The notes under the pieces are model-generated. The model worked only from the letters and a program-made list of their open reading frames with translations, did not search any database and was not told the DNA's origin. The translations under genes were made by a program, and so were the position numbers. A stretch of DNA of 11,370 bases from JALHTG01 sp964528315 (lineage in GTDB: Archaea > Thermoproteota > Bathyarchaeia > 40CM-2-53-6 > JALHTG01): the NCBI GenBank assembly GCA_964528315.1, contig CAZGRO010000047.1, forward strand, positions 1-11,370, read 5' to 3'. Shown here in pieces: positions 7,157-11,370 of the stretch; the first letter of the stretch is position 1; every line of letters begins with the position of its first letter.

Positions 7157-9415
7157 TCACCAGCTCTTGGATCGAACCTCAGTGTAGCCTCGCTGGTTTC
7201 TTGCTAGGATTATATGATGGTCAACGAAGTTTGAGATGTCTTCATGGGCTATGATGAAGATTTGTGAGAAGGTTTTCTTCATGGCATCTAGGACCTCGAA
7301 GATTCCCTGCTTTCGCTGCTCATCGCTGCTGGAGATGCATTCATCCATGAGCAATGAGTACTTGTCCGCCATCACGCGTGAATCGAGAATGCTCTGGGTG
7401 AAGGCTAGTCTCAGGGCGATTAGGAACTGGTCTTGAGTCCCGCCGCTGAACACTTCTCTCTCCTTGTAGCCACCAGCCTCATTCGAATACGCCTTGAACT
7501 TGAGATCCTCGGTGATCTCGAACTGCGAGTACCTACTATCTGTCAGCGTCGGCAGTATCTGGTTTATTATGAAACTAGCGTGGGGAACCACCTTTCCCCT
7601 CAATTCCCTACTTGTCTCTCCTAGTTCACTCACAACAACCCCGAGCATCCGCGCCTTGCCCTCAAGCGCCTTATACTCCGCTTCTACATTCGGACATCGA
7701 TCGAAATCCTCTGCCAGATGCTTAAGATCCTCTTCGATCTGAGTCGTCGTTCCAATCTTTCTCTGCAGCTCCCCATGATTCTCGCTGTATTCCTTTCGGA
7801 GCGCCTCGACGCTGCGCTTGGCATTTTGATGCTCATTCGCATCGTATCGCACCTCCGCGAGAGAGACGGGCCTTGTCTTCTCAAGTCTTTCAAGATCTTT
7901 CGTCTTTTCTTGAAGCTGATGATCTAGTTCTGTTAGCTTTGTGCTCGGATTCGATGCTTCCAGTTTTCTGAGATTGCTGAGACTGCTCTCTTTCAGCGCT
8001 TCTATTGCCTGCATCGATTCCTGGCCCGTTGCAGCCTTGATTTCTGCAGCGATGTTAGAGAGAAGCTGCTCGATATCTTTCAAGCTTCGGACATTGGTTT
8101 GTGTCGCAAGGAAATCGACCTCTGCCTGCCTTTTCGGAATCTCTTCACTGGCATCCGCGATCTGTTTCTGGAGCACCTGAACCTCGGCACCGTAACTGAG
8201 AATCGTGTCGATCTTTTGGTAGGAGGAGTATGATTTCGCCGCCAGGGCTCCAAATACCAGTGATAAGAGGCTTATCAAGAGCTGCCCCAGGAGCAAACCC
8301 ACGGCTGCGATTGCGATCCCAAGAGCTAACGATGCTGTGAATATTATGAGCTGATGTTGTTTCCTGCTGGGAAGATCCTGACCAAGTAGCGCTCCATCTC
8401 GATCTGAGAGGCCCGTCCTAGCGATTGCTTCATTCCCTTTCTCCTTCAAAGACTCCAGATTGGCTTTGGCCTGTTCGAGCCGGCTTTCTGCGGTTGCGAA
8501 GGAGGCCCTGAGACCGTCAAGCCGTGTGATCTCTGGTCTGTACTTGTCAGAAAGATCTTTGTACCTTTGAAATTGGCCTTTCAGCTCTTCGATTGCCTTG
8601 ACATCCTGCTGCGTTCTAGACTGCTGCTCCACGATTGAGCTGATTAATCCCTTTGTGGAGTCGTATCTTGACAGCCAATCGAAAACCTCCAACGTCTTCT
8701 CGGTCTCCTTAAGCCTGACCTCGCTGTTCCGTAACTGCTGATCAAGTTCCTCGATCTCTTTCTGCAGCAGGGCCTTCTGGGAGACTCTTTGCTCGTAGGT
8801 TTGAGCATTCCTCCGAACAGATTCCAATTCGACTCTTTTCTTGTCAAGATCGAGCTTCACTGTTGAGGCATCAGCTTTGGCCTTGTCAGTCGCTTGGTCG
8901 AAAACTTCTATTCCCATGACCTTGTTGACCAATTGCTCTCTCTTGGCCTTGGCGAGCTCCTTCAGCGCATCCAGGTCCTTCTGTCTGATGTAGACCAGCT
9001 TGCTGAAGGAGTCTCTGTCTGTGCCAGTGATCTGCTCAATCTTGGTTTCTATCTCGGTCAAATTGCTGAGAGCTTTCGTGAAATCCTCCTTTCCATTAAC
9101 AAGCGGAATCAGTCTCGCCGTGTGTCCTCCTCGAACGTCGAAGGATCGACGGAGCAGGAATCTGTCTTGACCTGATGTGAACTCAATCTCCAGTCTAGCC
9201 TCATGCTTCCCCCAAGTAACAATATTCTCTCTGCTCTCATCGGCCCCTCGGCCTCTTTTCAAGCCGTAGAGAGCATATTCGATAGCTTCGAGCAGAGTCG
9301 TTTTTCCGCTCTCGTTCTGGCCAAGTATTCCAATCTTTCCTTCCTCAGGAAACTCTAGTGAGACTTGGTCTCCTATGATTTGGAAGCCGGAAACCTTCAG
9401 TCGGTGTATGATCAT
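7157..9415 (-). CDS. rad50: Rad50-like SMC-family ATPase with a hydrophobic hairpin in place of the zinc hook
   Basis: This is the ABC-type ATPase partner of Mre11 in DNA double-strand break processing, 752 residues long (classical archaeal Rad50 is nearer 880). Walker A GQNESGKT is at 32-39, the Q-loop Gln at 145 in YIRQKD, the ABC signature FSGGTQDQ at 656-663, Walker B YSLLMDEC at 686-693, and a switch His at 724. Two coiled-coil arms (about 175-345 and 400-590) connect the lobes. No CxxC exists: the only cysteines are at 574 and 693. At the apex, residues 356-393 form a strongly hydrophobic stretch with a Gly-Gln turn at 377-378, like two membrane helices. Bacterial YhaN-type ATPases (partner of the Mre11-like YhaO) are remembered as having a similar hydrophobic middle, so this may be a YhaN-like member. 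The start ATG overlaps the mre11 stop by four bases. Confidence 0.92.
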   Translation of the reverse strand: MIIHRLKVSGFQIIGDQVSLEFPEEGKIGILGQNESGKTTLLEAIEYALYGLKRGRGADESRENIVTWGKHEARLEIEFTSGQDRFLLRRSFDVRGGHTARLIPLVNGKEDFTKALSNLTEIETKIEQITGTDRDSFSKLVYIRQKDLDALKELAKAKREQLVNKVMGIEVFDQATDKAKADASTVKLDLDKKRVELESVRRNAQTYEQRVSQKALLQKEIEELDQQLRNSEVRLKETEKTLEVFDWLSRYDSTKGLISSIVEQQSRTQQDVKAIEELKGQFQRYKDLSDKYRPEITRLDGLRASFATAESRLEQAKANLESLKEKGNEAIARTGLSDRDGALLGQDLPSRKQHQLIIFTASLALGIAIAAVGLLLGQLLISLLSLVFGALAAKSYSSYQKIDTILSYGAEVQVLQKQIADASEEIPKRQAEVDFLATQTNVRSLKDIEQLLSNIAAEIKAATGQESMQAIEALKESSLSNLRKLEASNPSTKLTELDHQLQEKTKDLERLEKTRPVSLAEVRYDANEHQNAKRSVEALRKEYSENHGELQRKIGTTTQIEEDLKHLAEDFDRCPNVEAEYKALEGKARMLGVVVSELGETSRELRGKVVPHASFIINQILPTLTDSRYSQFEITEDLKFKAYSNEAGGYKEREVFSGGTQDQFLIALRLAFTQSILDSRVMADKYSLLMDECISSSDEQRKQGIFEVLDAMKKTFSQIFIIAHEDISNFVDHHIILARNQRGYTEVRSKSW
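8237..8350 (-). other. Predicted transmembrane hairpin at the apex of the Rad50-like coiled coil
   Basis: This segment encodes residues 356-393 of the Rad50-like protein. Residues 356-376 and 379-393 contain no charged residue and are dominated by Leu, Ile, Ala, Val and Gly, with a short Gly-Gln break between them. The segment is flanked by basic and polar residues (Arg351, Lys352, His354 before; Lys394 after), which fits a hairpin whose two ends stay on the cytoplasmic side. It occupies the position where classical Rad50 has its zinc hook. Confidence 0.75.
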
Positions 9416-10590
9416 GCTTGTGCGTCCTGCAGGTACTTCCTGCCCAGTTCTTTCACCTGTTCAAGCTCGCGGTGCCTCTCATCGGATGCGTCCGTTCTCG
9501 CGATCAATAGGTCGAGTCGTTTTGTGAAGGCCTCAATTGGGTTATCCACTCTGCCGAGGAACACTTTGCCGAAGCCTTCGACCTCGAGCTCTCTCCTATC
9601 TATCCCCAAATGGAAGAAAACGTCCCTAGTGGCCTCGATCAGCTCATTGATCTTGAGTTCCTTGTATTGTTCTTGCGATATTAGTCCCTGAAGGCGGAGG
9701 CGAGCGATTTTTGTCGGATTGCCGTGTTTCTGAAGTTGATCTATTACGTAGCCTTTGAGGCTTGGCGTGTATTGAGCGTCTTTTGAGAACTGAAGAACGT
9801 ATTCCTCCATTGGCCTTGTCTGCAGTTTAATGAACTCGGTTGAGACGTTGTCTGGATTGAGCTCTGCCCAAACGAATCCCTTCTCATCGTTCATCTCGGC
9901 GTATGAGAGCTTCTCCACGGAACCTGAATTGACAATCTTGCAGCCTCCATATTCCCTCTCGAAGAAGTTGTGAAAGTGTCCTAGCGCAAAATAGTTCAGT
10001 CCGACCTTGACATCCTCGGGGCGAAACGGGTTCTGAGATGCCATCTCAGGAACAGAGGAAGCCACATTCAGGCCCTGAAGCGAGCCATGGATCATCAGTA
10101 TGTTGTAGTCGCCTTCGATCGGCACCTTTCGTTCATGGAGAGGGTTCGCGCTCTCCACCTGAGAGAAGTACGATTTGCCTGCCACACAGACCTTCTTCCC
10201 ATTCAGCTCAAGAATGCTTGTTCCAAACTCGTCTGATTCAGAGAAAACTGTGGCAAGGCCTGCGGAGCTAAGGACCTCTATTGCGACCCGTTGGCCACCG
10301 AGCTTCGGTATGTCATGATTTCCTCCAATCATGTAGACATGCATACCGGCCTCCTTCAACTGCCTGATTTTCTCGGTCAGAAAGACTCTGGCAGCGTTTC
10401 CCGGAGAAACCCTGTCAAAGACGTCGCCAGCAACCAGGAAGAGATCAGGTTTGTTACTCAGAGCGTAATCAACAGCAACTGAGAAGTTCCTGTTCAGATC
10501 CTCTTTTCTCTCCTGAACCCGGGCCAGATTGGCCATGTTGAAGTTTCTGTCCAAATGCATGTCGCTGCAATGAAGGATCTGAACAGACAT
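9412..10590 (-). CDS. mre11: Mre11 nuclease, first gene of the repair operon
   Basis: Mre11 is the manganese-dependent 3'-5' exonuclease/endonuclease of the Mre11-Rad50 complex. The 392-residue protein has all phosphodiesterase motifs: SDMHL (Asp10, His12), AGDVFDR (Asp56), GGNHD (Asn91, His92), MIHGS (His168) and GHFHNF (His205, His207). The catalytic domain ends near residue 245; the capping domain (about 250-335) and a helical C-terminal tail (about 350-390), probably the Rad50-binding helices, follow. All metal ligands are present, so the enzyme should be active. The ATG at 10590 is preceded by CAGGATA, and a TATA-like box about 27 bases upstream suggests a nearly leaderless transcript. 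The TGA stop overlaps the rad50 ATG as ATGA, a sign of translational coupling and matched stoichiometry. Confidence 0.95.
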   Translation of the reverse strand: MSVQILHCSDMHLDRNFNMANLARVQERKEDLNRNFSVAVDYALSNKPDLFLVAGDVFDRVSPGNAARVFLTEKIRQLKEAGMHVYMIGGNHDIPKLGGQRVAIEVLSSAGLATVFSESDEFGTSILELNGKKVCVAGKSYFSQVESANPLHERKVPIEGDYNILMIHGSLQGLNVASSVPEMASQNPFRPEDVKVGLNYFALGHFHNFFEREYGGCKIVNSGSVEKLSYAEMNDEKGFVWAELNPDNVSTEFIKLQTRPMEEYVLQFSKDAQYTPSLKGYVIDQLQKHGNPTKIARLRLQGLISQEQYKELKINELIEATRDVFFHLGIDRRELEVEGFGKVFLGRVDNPIEAFTKRLDLLIARTDASDERHRELEQVKELGRKYLQDAQA

Positions 10591-10612
10591 TATCCTGTAT
10601 TCAGGCTCCCAG

Positions 10613-10622
10613 TTCTATATGA
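10613..10622 (-). promoter_or_regulatory. TATA-like box of the mre11-rad50-nurA-herA operon
   Basis: On the minus strand this reads TCATATAGAA, centred about 27 bases upstream of the mre11 ATG. In archaea transcription usually starts about 25 bases past the TATA centre, so the transcript would begin within a few bases of the start codon and be leaderless or nearly so. The tight junctions downstream suggest this one promoter serves all four genes. Confidence 0.45.
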
Positions 10623-10914
10623 CAAGAGAATAGAGTTCGGATCTAATAGAGATTCACAGATTGGGGTCTTGAGTGTTGAGATACTCATGTTAAGTGCGCG
10701 CAAAGCACGGGCTGGTCACAGATGCTTGGCTCCACATTCACCATTCAACCGAATACCGGAAGCAACGGGGATCATGGTGTCGCACTTGCGCTCATTCAAT
10801 CTGGGGAGAACCGTTTGAAATGAAGATCAACATGTTACAAGCGTTTTCTAGAGATATGGAAAGAGAATTCCGTGGTCAATGTCTTTCAGATCATGATCTA
10901 TCCAATCGCGTCCG

Positions 10915-10936
10915 AAGTATGTGCGCCCACATACTT
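10915..10936 (+). promoter_or_regulatory. Perfect 9-bp inverted repeat, candidate operator of the small gene
   Basis: AAGTATGTG (10915-10923) and CACATACTT (10928-10936) are exact reverse complements separated by CGCC. The right arm overlaps a TATA-like ATACTTAT (10932-10939) located about 47 bases before the ATG at 10983. A dimeric repressor bound here would compete with TBP/TFB. Alternatively, if transcription starts upstream of it, the repeat would form a stable RNA hairpin. No T-run follows it, which argues against a terminator. Confidence 0.55.
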
Positions 10937-10966
10937 ATCTTGAGCAGAAAACACAGGTAGAGTCCT

Positions 10967-10972
10967 AAGGTG
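10967..10972 (+). promoter_or_regulatory. Ribosome binding site of the small gene
   Basis: AAGGTG lies 10 bases before ATG 10983 and 7 bases before an in-frame TTG at 10980. It matches the GGTG core complementary to archaeal 16S rRNA ends. Either start is compatible; ATG is preferred and differs by one residue. Confidence 0.5.
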
Positions 10973-10982
10973 CGATTCATTG

Positions 10983-11303
10983 ATGCTTGAGTTGAAAGTC
11001 AATCAGGTGATGAGCATAGGAAACGGCATGGTTCGTCTACTGCTTGTCAGGCCTGGCCTCAAGACTAGGATAGAGCCCATCAACCAAACCGAAGAACAGA
11101 GAATGGCACAGAGCATAGCTTCTCAAATACAGCAGGCAATGGGAACAGCTTTTCCCGGGGCAGTGATCATCGGCGGCGCTCCGGGTGGTTCGCAGTGGGA
11201 CGCCAGGATAGAAATGCAGATCACGGAAGAGGAATATCAGCAACTAGGCAAACCAGGAATCAATGATACCATCCGCATGGAAATCAACAAAGTAACACAA
11301 TGA
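10983..11303 (+). CDS. Small protein of unknown function (arcadin-1-like pattern, tentative)
   Basis: I do not firmly recognise this 106-residue protein. It has no signal peptide, membrane segment or cysteine. The N-terminal part looks like beta strands (LELKVNQVMSIGNGMVRLLLV), then a helix with TEEQRMAQSIASQIQQAM (about 36-53), a Gly-rich turn (IIGGAPGGSQWD), and a final strand-helix-strand RIEMQITEEEYQQLGKPG followed by TIRMEINKV. The helix rich in Gln and the closing TEEEYxxLG segment recall arcadin-1, the small protein linked to the archaeal actin homologue crenactin, but this is from memory and no crenactin gene is in view. It is likely a real gene: AAGGTG ribosome binding site, a promoter-like region with an inverted repeat, and sensible residue composition. 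It is divergent from the repair operon. Confidence 0.75.
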   Translation: MLELKVNQVMSIGNGMVRLLLVRPGLKTRIEPINQTEEQRMAQSIASQIQQAMGTAFPGAVIIGGAPGGSQWDARIEMQITEEEYQQLGKPGINDTIRMEINKVTQ

Positions 11304-11325
11304 AAGACCAACCACCTCACTGAAC

Positions 11326-11353
11326 GAGAGTTCAAATCTCACTGGCCGCACCA
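11326..11353 (+). other. tRNA 3'-end-like fragment (T-arm, acceptor strand, CCA)
   Basis: The sequence reads as the last 28 bases of a tRNA: T-stem GAGAG (11326-11330), canonical T-loop TTCAAAT (11331-11337), stem CTCAC (11338-11342; four of five pairs form, one A-A mismatch), acceptor strand TGGCCGC (11343-11349), discriminator A and encoded CCA (11351-11353). A complementary 5' acceptor strand such as GCGGCCA is not found in the preceding bases, and the expected anticodon arm is absent; the small gene ends only 22 bases before it. It is therefore not an intact contiguous tRNA. It could be a tRNA remnant, an attachment-site copy from integration into a tRNA gene, a 3' half of a split or intron-containing tRNA, or chance. 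Confidence 0.4.
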
Positions 11354-11370
11354 GCTGATACACACACACA

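Larger units (their letters stand above)
10591..10982. other. Non-coding region between mre11 operon and divergent small gene
   Basis: These 392 bases contain no convincing gene on either strand. At the left end is the promoter of the repair operon (TATA-like box at 10613-10622). At the right end lie the promoter, a strong inverted repeat and the ribosome binding site of the divergent small gene. A 12-bp perfect palindrome (AGATCATGATCT, 10888-10899) lies between them. The central part, about 10640-10880, shows nothing I can name. Confidence 0.6.

Noticed and set aside
7157..10590. Reading the Mre11/Rad50 pair as bacterial SbcCD
   Set aside because: The sizes do not fit SbcC (over 1000 residues), and the genes are coupled to nurA and herA, which point to the archaeal resection system.
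10888..10899. 12-bp perfect palindrome AGATCATGATCT as an operator
   Set aside because: It is short enough to occur by chance about once in ten regions of this size, and it is not positioned at either promoter; kept only as a note in the intergenic entry.
10694..10960. An 88-codon plus-strand open frame in the region upstream of the small gene
   Set aside because: The translation has an erratic composition with clustered His, Cys and Trp, no recognisable motif and no ribosome binding site, and it runs through the palindromes and promoter of the small gene.
11170..11353. Complete tRNA gene ending at the CCA near the right edge
   Set aside because: No complementary 5' acceptor strand, D-arm or anticodon loop with T33 could be placed upstream; the only near match, GCGGCGC at 11173, lies inside the small gene and mispairs. 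Only a 3' fragment is reported.
11360..11370. CA dinucleotide tract at the window end as a microsatellite
   Set aside because: Only about five units are visible before the window stops, too short to call a repeat array.

Overview
The window looks archaeal. The clearest evidence is a four-gene minus-strand operon with recognisable Mre11, Rad50-like, NurA and HerA proteins; NurA plus HerA is the archaeal DNA-end resection set. Supporting signs are a TATA-like box about 27 bases upstream of the mre11 start codon, GGTG-type ribosome binding sites, and an endonuclease III with an iron-sulfur cluster motif. The lineage cannot be fixed from the sequence. The moderate GC content and gene mix would fit a mesophilic or moderately thermophilic archaeon of the TACK group, but that is a guess.

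Layout, left to right. Positions 1-1518 hold two minus-strand genes: an M20-type amidohydrolase/peptidase cut by the left edge, and upstream of it a small single-domain molybdopterin oxidoreductase of the sulfite oxidase/YedY superfamily. A 280-base divergent intergenic region follows. Next is plus-strand nth (endonuclease III), whose 3' end overlaps by 21 bases the 3' end of a convergent MFS transporter gene. A membrane-anchored matrixin-like metalloprotease (minus strand) comes next.

Positions 4661-10590 are the DNA repair operon, transcribed leftward in the order mre11, rad50-like, nurA, herA. The junctions are very tight: a 4-base overlap, then gaps of 3 and 9 bases. Mre11 and Rad50 would sense and process double-strand ends, and HerA and NurA would carry out long-range resection to produce 3' single strands for recombination. 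The Rad50-like protein has no CxxC zinc hook. In its place, at the apex of the coiled coil, it carries a hydrophobic hairpin that looks like two membrane-spanning helices. This is the most interesting feature of the window.

A roughly 390-base non-coding region separates this operon from a divergent small gene of unknown function (105 aa). That region contains a perfect 9-bp inverted repeat placed as an operator or 5' hairpin for the small gene. Directly after the small gene, at the right edge, lies a sequence closely resembling the 3' end of a tRNA (T-arm, acceptor strand, CCA) with no matching 5' half in view. It could be a tRNA remnant or the footprint of an integration site.
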